Counted from the stretch's first letter, positions 1 to 7,660 are shown. The stretch is 26,241 nucleotides of DNA from Methanosarcinales archaeon (GCA_013415595.1 JAAEEW010000026.1:1-26241); one strand, 5' to 3'. The notes: generated by a model not told the origin, from the letters alone. Translations and numbers: made by a program.

Positions 1-280
1 CCCCCTCTCTGTTCTCAGAGCTCTCTGCAGAGAGGACGAAATCTGAGTCTATCGATCCGCTCCCATGAAGGTAGTCTTTGGCCTCCACTCCGTTGTTCAT
101 GATTCCCGTCATCCCCATGGCATTTGGCATCCGGGCGTACTTGTAGGACATGAAGTATCCCTGACCATCCACCTTCTGCTCCATGCGTAGAGACATATTG
201 CTCGCAAACGAGTAATCCGCAGCCGCCATCCCCGCGAGCAGAGATGCGACCACCGCCGCTATGACCATTCTTTTCAGCAA
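1..280 (-). CDS. Secreted protein, N-terminal part (runs off left edge)
   Basis: Partial gene reading leftward and open to the window edge. From the TTG at 280 the product begins MLKRMVIAAVVASLLAGMAA, a basic n-region plus hydrophobic core typical of a Sec signal peptide, with likely cleavage after the Ala run before DYSF. The exported part is polar, rich in Met, Ser and Asn (positions 268-1), with no cysteine and no motif I recognise. The start is uncertain: the in-frame ATG at 268 removes the basic residues, the TTG at 280 keeps them, and the frame is open back to a GTG at 382. A TATA-like TATATTTTAA lies on the same strand at about 402-412. It is probably one of the lineage-specific extracytoplasmic proteins common in Methanothrix-like genomes; function unknown. 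Confidence 0.55.
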   Translation of the reverse strand, partial: MLKRMVIAAVVASLLAGMAAADYSFASNMSLRMEQKVDGQGYFMSYKYARMPNAMGMTGIMNNGVEAKDYLHGSGSIDSDFVLSAESSENREG

Positions 281-790
281 GATCCCACATCCAGGCAACG
301 CTTCTGCAATCGCAGACCGGCCGTTGCCGGCAACCTGGCGACTGCAAAGACCTCCCGTTCGGCTATCCAGTTTCTCCTGCACAAATCATTATTTGATACA
401 ACGTCTTAAAATATATGCAACTTTATTACTTTAAATAGGTTTTCGTATGACTAAGCATAAGATTAATATGATATTTTTAAGAAGAAGAACTCGACATCAG
501 CGCAGCATCATCGCAATATATCTCCCCGAGGATCGATGCTTAAAGCGTGGCTGCTGCTGTGGCCCATCTCTCTGCCGCGGCGACTTAAGGCGGCTCAAAT
601 CCCAGGAGGCCCTGGCGGCCAGGCACCGACAGAAATATATAAAACATACTGGATGTTAATTCTGGATCTCCCCGGGGCCTTTTAAGAAAAAGTTCTTTAT
701 TACCTTTTCATATCTTTTAAGATCTTAACATAATTTGTCCTAAATATGCTTATGAGTTGAGCATTTTTCATATTATGCAGGTGGTAGCTC
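281..790. other. Gene-free AT-rich region with promoter elements and a GC-rich island
   Basis: About 510 bp with no convincing gene. It holds TATA-like elements on the plus strand at 430-437 (TTTAAATA) and 634-644 (around TATATAAA), and the amtB1 promoter near 741-748. Between them, about 520-625 is much richer in G+C than its flanks and contains small competing hairpins: CCAGG 602-606 with CCTGG 611-615, and CCTGG 611-615 with CCAGG 619-623, plus the palindrome GCCGCGGC near 575-582. A 70-codon open frame at 447-659 has no ribosome-binding site and odd composition, so I do not call it. The island could be a small RNA transcribed from the 430 TATA box, or decayed coding sequence. Confidence 0.4.
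717..748 (+). promoter_or_regulatory. amtB1 promoter with TTAAGATCTTAA palindrome
   Basis: A perfect 12-bp palindrome TTAAGATCTTAA (717-728) stands directly upstream of a TATA-like TAAATATG (741-748). With the usual archaeal spacing transcription would begin near 770, giving a leader of about 20 nt that carries the ribosome-binding site AGGTGGT (779-785) and the TTG start at 791. A near-identical palindrome lies in the amtB2 leader, which suggests a shared regulator. The TATA assignment is by eye. Confidence 0.45.
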
Positions 791-2053
791 TTGCGTACTA
801 TCTTGCTTCTCATTATCCTACTGACTGCATTGATGGGAGTGGCAGCGGCACAGTCCACGGTTAACCCGGCAGACAATGCCTGGGTCCTGGTCAGCGCTGC
901 CCTGGTACTGATCATGATCCCCGGCGTAGGCCTGTTCTACGGGGGGATGGTCCGAAAGAAAAATGCGATTTCGACTATAATATTCAGCTTCGCCATCATG
1001 GCCATAATCAGCCTGCAATGGATAGTGCTCGGATACTCGCTCTCCTTTGGCCACGACATCGGCGGGCTGATCGGCGGCCTGGAGAACCTGGGGCTGCAGG
1101 GCGTGGGCATGGAAGCCCGGGAGGGGACGGCCATCCCCTCCCTGACCTTCATGATCTTCCAGGAGATGTTCGCGGTGATCACCGTGGCCCTGATCACCGG
1201 CAGCTACGTGGAGCGGATCAAGTTCAGCTCCTTCCTGGTCTTCTCTCTGGCCTGGGCCACCCTGGTCTACGATCCCGTGGCCCACTGGGTGTGGGGCGGC
1301 GGGTGGCTGGGCGCTCTTGGTGCCCTGGACTTTGCCGGCGGAATCGTAGTGCACATCAGCGCCGGGGTCTCCGCCCTGGCCGTGGCCCTGGTCATTGGGG
1401 CCCGCAAGGGCTTTGGCAAGGATCCCATGGAGCCACATAACATACCCACCACGGTGATGGGTGCGGCCCTGCTATGGTTCGGCTGGTTCGGATTCAACGC
1501 CGGAAGCGCTCTCGCCGCCAACGGGGTGGCCGCCAACGCCTTCGTGACCACCAACACCTCTGCGGCGGCGGCAGCCACCACCTGGATGCTCCTGTCCTGG
1601 CGCCACCGGGCCCCCAGTGCTCTCGGCATCGTCACCGGGGCCGTGGCCGGCCTGGCCGCCATCACCCCGGCAGCGGGATTCGTGACTCCCCTGGCCGCGG
1701 TGCCCATCGGCATCGGAGGGGCGGTCTTTGGATACTACGCCATACTGTTCATCAGGGGCAGCAAGAAGGTGGACGACTCCCTGGACGTCCTGGCCTGTCA
1801 CGGCATAGGCAGCACCTGGGGAGTGATCGCCACCGGCATATTCGCCACCATCGGGGCCACGGGGCTATTGGCCGGAAATCCCTATCAACTGGCCGTTCAG
1901 ATCCTGGCGGTTGTGGTAACCTGGGTCTACGCCTTCGCCCTCACCTACGCCCTGGCCCGGGTGATCGACGCCTTCATGGGCCTGAGGGTGCGGGACGAGG
2001 AGGAGGCGGTGGGCCTGGACCTGAGCCAGCACGGCGAGGGGGCCTACGCCTAG
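791..2053 (+). CDS. amtB: Ammonium transporter, Amt/MEP/Rh family (copy 1)
   Basis: 420-residue ammonium channel of the cytoplasmic membrane, trimeric in the family, conducting NH3/NH4+. The first 20 residues look like a cleavable signal peptide (as in E. coli AmtB) and are absent from copy 2. The family core is complete: the periplasmic Asp in VYDPVAHWVWGGGW (about 159-172), the twin pore histidines H188 (VVHISAG) and H337 (CHGIG), the Phe-gate region FQEMFA (123-128) and GWFGFNAGSAL (231-241). The start is TTG at 791, chosen because AGGTGGT lies 6 nt upstream and the signal peptide begins there. glnK follows 26 bp downstream, the conserved arrangement in which GlnK plugs the channel when nitrogen is plentiful. 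Confidence 0.96.
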   Translation: MRTILLLIILLTALMGVAAAQSTVNPADNAWVLVSAALVLIMIPGVGLFYGGMVRKKNAISTIIFSFAIMAIISLQWIVLGYSLSFGHDIGGLIGGLENLGLQGVGMEAREGTAIPSLTFMIFQEMFAVITVALITGSYVERIKFSSFLVFSLAWATLVYDPVAHWVWGGGWLGALGALDFAGGIVVHISAGVSALAVALVIGARKGFGKDPMEPHNIPTTVMGAALLWFGWFGFNAGSALAANGVAANAFVTTNTSAAAAATTWMLLSWRHRAPSALGIVTGAVAGLAAITPAAGFVTPLAAVPIGIGGAVFGYYAILFIRGSKKVDDSLDVLACHGIGSTWGVIATGIFATIGATGLLAGNPYQLAVQILAVVVTWVYAFALTYALARVIDAFMGLRVRDEEEAVGLDLSQHGEGAYA

Positions 2054-2079
2054 GTCCGGCTGGAGGAAGAGGTGCGTGC

Positions 2080-2418
2080 ATGAAGAAGATCGAGGCAATA
2101 ATCAGGCCGGAGAAGCTCAACCAGCTCCGGGACATCATGGACAAGAAGGGCTTCCCGGGGATGACCGTCTCGGAGGTCCGGGGCAGAGGCCGTCAGAAGG
2201 GCATAGCTTTGCAGTGGCGGGCCGGGGACTACCGGGTGGAGTTCCTGCCCAAGATCAAGGTGGAGGTGGTGGTGGAGGACGAGGACGCGGAAGAGCTGAT
2301 CGACCTGATCTGCGGCACCGTCCAGACCGGGGAGGCCGGGGACGGCAAGATCTTCATCTACTCCGTGGAGGACGTGGTGCGGGTCAGGACCAGGGAGAGG
2401 GGCTGCAGCGCGGTCTAG
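2080..2418 (+). CDS. glnK: Nitrogen regulatory protein PII (GlnK, copy 1)
   Basis: 112-residue PII signal protein, soluble and trimeric in the family. It senses ATP/ADP and 2-oxoglutarate and blocks the partner Amt channel with its T-loop. The start is the ATG at 2080 behind GGAGGAAGAGGTG. The protein aligns residue for residue with E. coli PII: Gln39-Lys40 and the T-loop are present, with Tyr51 conserved (the uridylylation site in enterobacteria) but Trp at position 46, and TGEAGDGKIF matches the B-loop that binds nucleotide phosphate. It is 26 bp downstream of amtB1, so probably one transcript. GlnK2 differs at the T-loop tip, which suggests each GlnK serves its own Amt. Modification of Tyr51 here is unproven. 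Confidence 0.95.
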   Translation: MKKIEAIIRPEKLNQLRDIMDKKGFPGMTVSEVRGRGRQKGIALQWRAGDYRVEFLPKIKVEVVVEDEDAEELIDLICGTVQTGEAGDGKIFIYSVEDVVRVRTRERGCSAV

Positions 2419-2429
2419 CCGCCCGGTCC

Positions 2430-2453
2430 CCCTTTTCGCCCCTTCCTTTTTTT
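2430..2453 (+). terminator. T-rich terminator after amtB1-glnK1
   Basis: A pyrimidine-rich tract ending in T7 (2447-2453) begins 12 bp after the glnK1 stop, with no strong hairpin before it. This is the form typical of archaeal T-tract termination. It separates the first amt-glnK pair from the second. Confidence 0.55.
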
Positions 2454-2526
2454 GGCCAGATCCGCTCACCCTACCCCCAATTGCGTTCATACCCTGTCAT
2501 CAAGATATGAATTGATCATAAATATT

Positions 2527-2662
2527 GGGAAATTATATCAAATACCCTTTTAAATTTCCAGGGGGAGGGGTATTGTGGCGAAGCCCGGGGGGAGCACCCC
2601 GGTTAAGATGCTTAACGAATTTCGGGCAATTAACGATTGAGGCTTCGTACATCAGGGTGATT
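2527..2662 (+). promoter_or_regulatory. amtB2 leader with two hairpins and a GTTAAG/CTTAAC palindrome
   Basis: Upstream of amtB2 a TATA-like TTTTAAAT lies near 2549-2556, which would place the transcript start near 2580. Downstream of it are a perfect 6-bp hairpin CCGGGG (2585-2590)/CCCCGG (2597-2602), an overlapping perfect inverted repeat GTTAAG-ATG-CTTAAC (2602-2616), and a TTAACGA direct repeat (second copy near 2630). The leader ends in GGGTGATT (2655-2662), an almost ideal archaeal ribosome-binding site for the TTG at 2666. The palindrome resembles the one at 717-728 before amtB1. This could be a protein operator, an RNA switch or both. Confidence 0.4.
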
Positions 2663-2665
2663 AAA

Positions 2666-3874
2666 TTGACAATAGATAGTGGAGCTACCGCCTGGGTCCT
2701 GGTCTCCACGGCGATGGTGATGCTCATGACGCCGGGAGTAGGACTGTTCTACGGTGGATTGGTGCGGTCAAAGACCGTGGTCTCGATGATTGGCCTGTCC
2801 TTCCTGGCCCTGGCGCTAGCCAGCGTTCAATGGGTCCTGTTTGGCTACAGCCTGTCTTTCGGAACGGATATCGGCGGATTCGTGGGCGGGCTGGACTTCC
2901 TGGGCCTGCGAGGAGTAGGAATGGATGCCGCACCCCTGGCCGGAAGCATACCCCACGTGCTGTACATGGCCTTCCAGCTGGTCTTCGCCGCTGTGACCCT
3001 GGCCATCCTGACCTCTGCTGTGGCCGAGCGGGTCAAGATCAGCTCCTTCGTGGTATTCGGGCTACTGTGGACCACTCTGGTCTATGATCCCCTGGCCCAC
3101 TGGGTGTGGGGCGGCGGCTGGGCAGCCAGCCTGGGAGCTCTGGACTTCGCCGGCGGAACGGTGGTCCACATCAGCTCCGGGTTCTCCGCCCTGGCTCTGG
3201 CCCTGGTGATCGGCAAGAGGATCGGCTTTGGGTCCTACGTGCTGGAGCCTCACAACATACCCATGGCCATGATCGGCGCCGGCCTGCTGTGGTTCGGCTG
3301 GTTCGGATTCAACGGCGGAAGCGCCCTGGCAGCCGACGGCCTGGCCGCCAACGCCTTCGTGGTCACCAACATCTCGGCAGCGGCAGGAGCCCTGGCCTGG
3401 ATGGCAGCCAGCTGGCTGAAGGGCAAGCCCAGCGCTCTGGGGATGGTCAGCGGCGGCATCGCCGGCCTGGTGGCCATCACCCCGGCAGCGGGATACGTGG
3501 ACAGCCTCTCTGCCATAGCCATCGGCGGCGTGGCCGGGGTGCTGTGCTACAGGGCGCTGCTCTTCCGGGTGGGCCGGGAGCTGGACGAGAGCCTGGACGC
3601 CTGGGCAGTCCACGGAGTGGGCGGCCTGTGGGGGGCTATAGCTACCGGAATATTCGCCACCGCGGCGGTCAACCAGTATACCGGGCTTCTCTACGGAAAC
3701 GTGGACCAGTTCATAGCCCAGGTCATAGCCGCCGGAGCATCGGTGATATACGCATTCGGAATGACCTATATACTGGCCAAGCTGGTGGATGCCTTCATGG
3801 GACTGCGGGTCTCCGAGGACGAGGAGTACGTGGGCCTGGACGTGGCCCAGCTGGGCGAGAAGGCGTATGCTTGA
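2666..3874 (+). CDS. amtB: Ammonium transporter, Amt/MEP/Rh family (copy 2)
   Basis: 402-residue paralogue of the upstream ammonium channel, strongly similar along its whole length, so probably a tandem duplication. The pore residues are kept: DPLAHWVWGGGW (141-152), H168 (VVHISSG), H316 (AVHGVGG), FQLVFA (103-108) and GWFGFNGGSAL (211-221). The frame is open further upstream to 2525, but that extension is low-complexity, Gly/Pro/Arg-rich and covers leader hairpins. The TTG at 2666, 3 nt after GGGTGATT, gives a normal Amt N-terminus with no signal peptide, unlike copy 1. glnK2 begins 10 bp after the stop. Divergent leaders and partners suggest the two systems are used under different nitrogen conditions. 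Confidence 0.95.
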   Translation: MTIDSGATAWVLVSTAMVMLMTPGVGLFYGGLVRSKTVVSMIGLSFLALALASVQWVLFGYSLSFGTDIGGFVGGLDFLGLRGVGMDAAPLAGSIPHVLYMAFQLVFAAVTLAILTSAVAERVKISSFVVFGLLWTTLVYDPLAHWVWGGGWAASLGALDFAGGTVVHISSGFSALALALVIGKRIGFGSYVLEPHNIPMAMIGAGLLWFGWFGFNGGSALAADGLAANAFVVTNISAAAGALAWMAASWLKGKPSALGMVSGGIAGLVAITPAAGYVDSLSAIAIGGVAGVLCYRALLFRVGRELDESLDAWAVHGVGGLWGAIATGIFATAAVNQYTGLLYGNVDQFIAQVIAAGASVIYAFGMTYILAKLVDAFMGLRVSEDEEYVGLDVAQLGEKAYA

Positions 3875-3884
3875 GGCGTTAGAA

Positions 3885-4214
3885 ATGATGAAAATAGAGG
3901 CGATAATCCGTCCGGAGAGGCTGGAGCAGGTCAAGAAAGCCCTGGAAGAGTCTGGATTCGTGGCCATGACCATATCCGACGTCCTGGGCCGGGGTGAGCA
4001 GAAGGGGATCAAGCTTCAGTACCGGGGCGGGGTCCTGGACGTGGACATGCTCCCCAAGCTCAAGCTGGAGATCTTCGTCAGGGACGAGGCGGTGGAGCAG
4101 GTCATGAAGATCATCTGCGACGCCGGCCGGACCGGGAAGTACGGGGATGGCAGGATATTCGTCATCCCCGTCGCCATGTCCGGAAAGGTGAGGACCGGGG
4201 AGGTGGAGAAGTAA
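3885..4214 (+). CDS. glnK: Nitrogen regulatory protein PII (GlnK, copy 2)
   Basis: 109-residue PII protein paired with amtB2. The start is the first of two adjacent ATGs (3885 and 3888), which keeps PII numbering, with GAGGCG upstream inside the end of amtB2. Gln39-Lys40 and the nucleotide-binding TGKYGDGRIF are present. The T-loop differs from copy 1: Tyr46 is present but position 51 is Leu rather than Tyr, so uridylylation at Tyr51 cannot occur. The segment before the C-terminal VRTGE is also unusual (PVAMSGK). In the family such changes alter partner choice, so I infer a dedicated regulator of AmtB2. It is not a NifI-type PII on context, as no nif genes are present. Confidence 0.94.
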   Translation: MMKIEAIIRPERLEQVKKALEESGFVAMTISDVLGRGEQKGIKLQYRGGVLDVDMLPKLKLEIFVRDEAVEQVMKIICDAGRTGKYGDGRIFVIPVAMSGKVRTGEVEK

Positions 4215-4241
4215 GCCTCCCCTCCGGCCTCCTTTCAAACG

Positions 4242-4259
4242 GCATCTGATGCTTTTTTT
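4242..4259 (+). terminator. Terminator after amtB2-glnK2
   Basis: A short hairpin GCAT-CTG-ATGC (4242-4252) is followed at once by T7 (4253-4259), 27 bp after the glnK2 stop. The following 320 bp up to thiC hold no gene. They include a TATA-like TTTATATTA near 4405 and the thiC leader elements. Confidence 0.55.
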
Positions 4260-4501
4260 ATTCTCAAACATCCTCTCACCCAAATCAAAAACTGATCCTA
4301 TCCCTCGCCAAGTCCCGTCCTTTTCTCAGATCGGCCGCATTCTTTCGTGGCATTCTCTCTTTGCTCTGCCACTGCCATCCGCGTTTTGAAATTTTAGATC
4401 AAATTTTATATTATTCTCCCGGGATATTCAATTGATCAAATCTTGGCCAGTGAATCGCAGATGGCGATGGAACTTCTGCCAATACAATAGAATCTCCTCA
4501 G

Positions 4502-4541
4502 GCGGGCCGTCAGGGGGATGGTCTGCGGCCCGCGATATTTT
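4502..4541 (+). promoter_or_regulatory. Hairpin plus T-tract in the thiC leader (possible attenuator)
   Basis: GCGGGCC (4502-4508) pairs perfectly with GGCCCGC (4527-4533). Inner G-C and G-U pairs extend the stem to 9 bp around a 14-nt loop. The stem is followed by ATATTTTT (T5 ending at 4541). Form and position, between an upstream TATA-like element (about 4405) and thiC, resemble an intrinsic terminator or attenuator. I looked for the TPP-riboswitch core (CUGAGA, ACCUGAUC) and did not find it. A second TATA-like element, TTAAATAT (4567-4574), lies after the hairpin and could bypass it. Confidence 0.4.
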
Positions 4542-4577
4542 TGCCAGAATGGCCCTGCCGATCAAGTTAAATATGGT

Positions 4578-5888
4578 ATGAGATTGGTCAACCGCGGTGT
4601 TAATTTGGGATTGATTGATGAGGCAAAGGCAGGAAGGATCACCAAAGAGATGGAGACAGTGGCCCGGGACGAGGGAGTCAGCCCGGAGTACATACGAAGA
4701 GGCATTCAGAGCGGCAGGATCGTCATCCCGGTCAGCCCATATCGATACACCAGGCCCATGGGCGTCGGCAAGGGGCTTTGCACCAAGGTCAACGCCTCCA
4801 TTGGGACCAGCAGCGACATAGTGGACCTGGAGATGGAGGTGCGGAAGGCCCGGGTGGCCCAGCAGGCCGGCGCCGACAGCCTGATGGAGCTGTCCACCGG
4901 CGGAGACTTCAGGGAGATCCGGCGGCGGGTGGTGGAGTCAACCGAGCTGAGCGTCGGAAGCGTTCCCCTCTACCAGGCCTTCATAGAGGCCATCCGCAAG
5001 CACGGCGCCGGGGTGGACATGACCGCAGACGACCTGTTCCGGGTGACCGAGGAGCAGGCCCGGCTCGGGACCAACTTCATGGCCATCCACACCGGCATCA
5101 ACCGCATCTGCGTGGAGCGGCTGCAAAAGCAGGGGGGCCGGTTCGGCGGTCTGTGCAGCCGGGGCGGAGCCTTCATGATCGCCTGGATGCTGCACAACGA
5201 CCAGGAGAACCCCCTCTACAGCCAGTTCGACTATCTCCTGGAGATCCTGAAGGAGCACGAGGTCACCCTGAGCCTGGGCAACGGCATGCGGGCGGGGGCC
5301 GTTCACGACTCCACCGATCGGGCCCAGATTCAGGAGCTGATCATCAACGCCGAGCTGGCGGATGCGGCCCACGCCGCCGGAGTGCAGACCATGGTGGAGG
5401 GGCCGGGCCACATACCGGTGGACGAGATCGAGGCCAACGTCAAGGTCATGAAGCGCATGACCGATGAGAAGCCCTTCTACATGCTGGGGCCCCTGGTGAC
5501 CGACATCGCCCCGGGCTACGACCATATAGTGGCCGCGGTGGGAGCCAGCCTCTCCAGCGCCTACGGGGCTGACTTCATCTGCTACGTGACCCCGGCGGAG
5601 CATCTGGCACTGCCCTCCCTGGAGGATGTGCGTGAGGGCGTGGTGACCGCCCGCATCGCCGCTCACATCGGAGATATGGTGAAGAACGGCAGCCGGGAGA
5701 CTGACCTGAAGATGGGCCGGGCCAGGCGGGACATGGCTTGGAGCCGGCAGTTCGAGCTGGCAATGGACTCAGAGACCGCCCGAAAAATAAGGTCGGAGCG
5801 GGCGCCGTCGGACGCCGAGGCGTGCACCATGTGCGGCGACTTCTGCGCCCACAAGATCATCCGGGAAAATATTGATTTGAGGAAGTGA
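4578..5888 (+). CDS. thiC: Phosphomethylpyrimidine synthase ThiC
   Basis: Radical-SAM-type enzyme that rearranges 5-aminoimidazole ribotide to HMP phosphate, the pyrimidine half of thiamine; cytosolic with a [4Fe-4S] cluster. The family sequence is clear throughout: VKVNASIGTSSD, LMELSTGGD, MAIHTGIN, SRGGAFM, LSLGNGMRAG, VEGPGHIPVDEIE, LGPLVTDIAPGYDHI and a C-terminal cluster motif CTMCGDFC. That motif is CX2CX3C, one residue tighter than the CX2CX4C of the E. coli enzyme. The start is uncertain: the frame opens at an ATG at 4518, but that lies in the leader hairpin; the ATG at 4578 gives 436 residues; TTG at 4605 has GGTG 5 nt upstream and suits the second TATA box. The stop is 3 bp from the stop of the convergent next gene. 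Confidence 0.95.
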   Translation: MRLVNRGVNLGLIDEAKAGRITKEMETVARDEGVSPEYIRRGIQSGRIVIPVSPYRYTRPMGVGKGLCTKVNASIGTSSDIVDLEMEVRKARVAQQAGADSLMELSTGGDFREIRRRVVESTELSVGSVPLYQAFIEAIRKHGAGVDMTADDLFRVTEEQARLGTNFMAIHTGINRICVERLQKQGGRFGGLCSRGGAFMIAWMLHNDQENPLYSQFDYLLEILKEHEVTLSLGNGMRAGAVHDSTDRAQIQELIINAELADAAHAAGVQTMVEGPGHIPVDEIEANVKVMKRMTDEKPFYMLGPLVTDIAPGYDHIVAAVGASLSSAYGADFICYVTPAEHLALPSLEDVREGVVTARIAAHIGDMVKNGSRETDLKMGRARRDMAWSRQFELAMDSETARKIRSERAPSDAEACTMCGDFCAHKIIRENIDLRK

Positions 5889-5891
5889 CGG

Positions 5892-6353
5892 CTATCCGAG
5901 CAGGGACCCGGCCAGGAACCTGAGCACATCCATGCTGGAGAGAACCGATGCCAGCTTCAACCTGGTGGTCAGGGTATTGCCGGTGATCACCAGATCTCCG
6001 CTGTCTCTGGCATCGCCAAAGGCGGTGATGGGGTCATTGGCTTTGATTATCCGCTCGATGGTCTCCTCGCTGGTCTCCACCTCTATGGACGGATTGGCAA
6101 ATCCGCCGTCCACGGTGGAGGCGATCCGTCCTTTATCGGTCTGCATGCCCACCGTCAGGATGCTGTCGTTGACCAGCAGGATGTTGAACTCCACCTTTTC
6201 GTTCCCCAGGAGCGACTTCAGGATGGTGGGTGCCTTATCTATATTGGCGTTGTAGCGGTCCACATAGCTCTGAAGGCTGTTTGTCTCAAAGAGGGCGCTG
6301 GCCGACACGGAGAGGACCAGCACCACCAGCAAGGCACAGATTAGACCTTTCAT
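5892..6353 (-). CDS. Secreted SCP2-like small protein
   Basis: 153-residue protein with a clear Sec signal peptide (MKGLICALLVVLVLSVSASA, residues 1-20). Residues about 85-145 have the pattern of the SCP2 lipid-binding fold: a strand PSIEVETS, a helix EETIERIIKANDP, then ITAFGDARDSGDLVITGN and an amphipathic RLKLASVLSSMDVLRF. The SCP2 call is from remembered pattern only and is a fold suggestion, not a function; an exported SCP2-like domain might bind a lipid or other hydrophobic ligand outside the membrane. A GGAAAGGTC site precedes the ATG at 6353. It converges on thiC with a 3-bp gap between stops and diverges from the DUF373 gene at 6546. Confidence 0.75.
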   Translation of the reverse strand: MKGLICALLVVLVLSVSASALFETNSLQSYVDRYNANIDKAPTILKSLLGNEKVEFNILLVNDSILTVGMQTDKGRIASTVDGGFANPSIEVETSEETIERIIKANDPITAFGDARDSGDLVITGNTLTTRLKLASVLSSMDVLRFLAGSLLG

Positions 6354-6545
6354 GACCTTTCCATTATTGTGTTTCGATAAAAATCTTTTGCCATTTCACG
6401 AAAATGACGGGGCCGCTCTTTTGCCCGGTCTCTTCAGACAGCTCGAATCATGTGGCAGTCTCGCGGCAATCTCGCACCACTGCCTATTCATTTTGCAATT
6501 TCGTCCATAGAATTCTTTAAGTACATTCCTCGACAATAGCAAACC

Positions 6546-7631
6546 ATGGAAGTTCTCGTTCTGTGCATCGACCGTGACGACGACCTGGGGAGAAAGGCAG
6601 GCATCGAGAGTCCGGTTGTGGGACGGGAGGCCAACCTGGAGGCCACTCTGAAGCTGGGGATAGCCGATCCCGAAGATTCGGACACCAACACCATCTTCGG
6701 CGGAATCAAGGTCCTGGACGAGATGACCACGGAGGGCGTGGAGGCGGAGATCGCCACCATCACCGGGAACGTCAAGGTGGGTCTGACCTCCGACAGCCGT
6801 CTGGCTGAACAACTGGAGGATCTGATATCCCGCTACCAGCCAGAGGGAGTGATCGTGGTCTCCGACGGCGCAGAGGACGAGGCCATAATGCCGGTCATTC
6901 AGTCCCGGGTGAAGGTCAACGGGGTGCGAAGAATTCTGGTCAAGCAGAGCCCCAACCTGGAGAGCACCTACTACCTGCTCAAGCAGATGTTCACCGACCC
7001 CAAGATCAGCCACACCCTCTTCATACCGCCCGGTCTGGCCCTGCTCATGTATTCCCTGTTCAGCTTCCTCAAGTACCCGGAGGGGGCGGTGATCTCCATC
7101 ACCGGAGCCATCGGCCTGTACCTGCTCTTCCGGGGCCTGGGTCTGGACGACATCCTGGACGAGTCCAAGAAGACCCTGCGTGGTTCCCTGTATGCCGGGA
7201 AGATCACCTTCGTGACCTACATACTGGCGGTGATGCTGATAGTGATTGCCACCATCCAGGGAGCGACCAAGATCTGGTACAACTACAGCAGCGACATCTT
7301 CTACGGCTATCTGACGTTGATCATGATTTTCATCAACGCCAGCGTATGGTGGTACGTGGCCGCGGCCATCTGCGCGAACCTGGGCAAGATCATCGATATG
7401 TACCTGGAGGGGAAGAGGGACGCTCGCACCTACTCCTACCCCTTCTTCATCTTCGCCACCGGCCTCATATTCTGGAGCGCCAGCGTCTTCATCCTGGCCA
7501 ACAACATCATGGACTTCGACATCACTCCGGTGAGATCCATTCAGTACCTGGCCATATCCGGCATGGCCGCCATTCTCATAGCCCTGACCGGGGTAAAGCT
7601 GAAAAGCCATATCTCCAAACAGGCTACCTGA
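6546..7631 (+). CDS. DUF373 family membrane protein
   Basis: 361-residue archaeal protein that I recognise as DUF373, function unknown. The N-terminal about 155 residues form a soluble alpha/beta domain beginning MEVLVLCIDRDDDLGRKAG and containing GVIVVSDGAEDEAIMPVI, which resembles a nucleotide- or metal-binding Rossmann-like domain. About six hydrophobic segments follow between residues 158 and 353. The ATG at 6546 has no ribosome-binding site, but a TATA-like CTTTAAGTA (about 6515-6523) sits 25-30 bp upstream, so the mRNA is probably leaderless. The family is widely conserved in archaea, which argues for a basic role. The next gene begins within 100 bp on the same strand. Confidence 0.9.
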   Translation: MEVLVLCIDRDDDLGRKAGIESPVVGREANLEATLKLGIADPEDSDTNTIFGGIKVLDEMTTEGVEAEIATITGNVKVGLTSDSRLAEQLEDLISRYQPEGVIVVSDGAEDEAIMPVIQSRVKVNGVRRILVKQSPNLESTYYLLKQMFTDPKISHTLFIPPGLALLMYSLFSFLKYPEGAVISITGAIGLYLLFRGLGLDDILDESKKTLRGSLYAGKITFVTYILAVMLIVIATIQGATKIWYNYSSDIFYGYLTLIMIFINASVWWYVAAAICANLGKIIDMYLEGKRDARTYSYPFFIFATGLIFWSASVFILANNIMDFDITPVRSIQYLAISGMAAILIALTGVKLKSHISKQAT

Positions 7632-7660
7632 GAGCGCGAGCTCCTGGAGGATGCGGTGGC

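Noticed and set aside
15..347. 110-codon minus-strand frame from a TTG behind GGAGGTC
   Set aside because: It is in a different frame from the signal-peptide protein at 1-280, and its product is Gly/Arg/Cys-rich without recognisable features.
590..610. tRNA T-arm resemblance (GGCTCAAATCC)
   Set aside because: No matching T-stem, anticodon arm or acceptor stem can be folded around it.
447..659. 70-codon open frame on the plus strand
   Set aside because: No ribosome-binding site, basic and Cys-rich composition unlike neighbours, and it spans a promoter-like element; not supported as a gene.
717..2616. NrpR-type nitrogen operator
   Set aside because: No GGAA-N6-TTCC or GGTA-N6-TACC site was seen in either amtB leader; the shared palindrome is of a different form.
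2525..2665. N-terminal extension of AmtB2
   Set aside because: It runs through the leader hairpins and has no Amt character; the TTG at 2666 with GGGTGATT fits better.
4400..4577. TPP riboswitch before thiC
   Set aside because: The conserved CUGAGA and ACCUGAUC elements are absent; only a simple hairpin and T-tract are seen.
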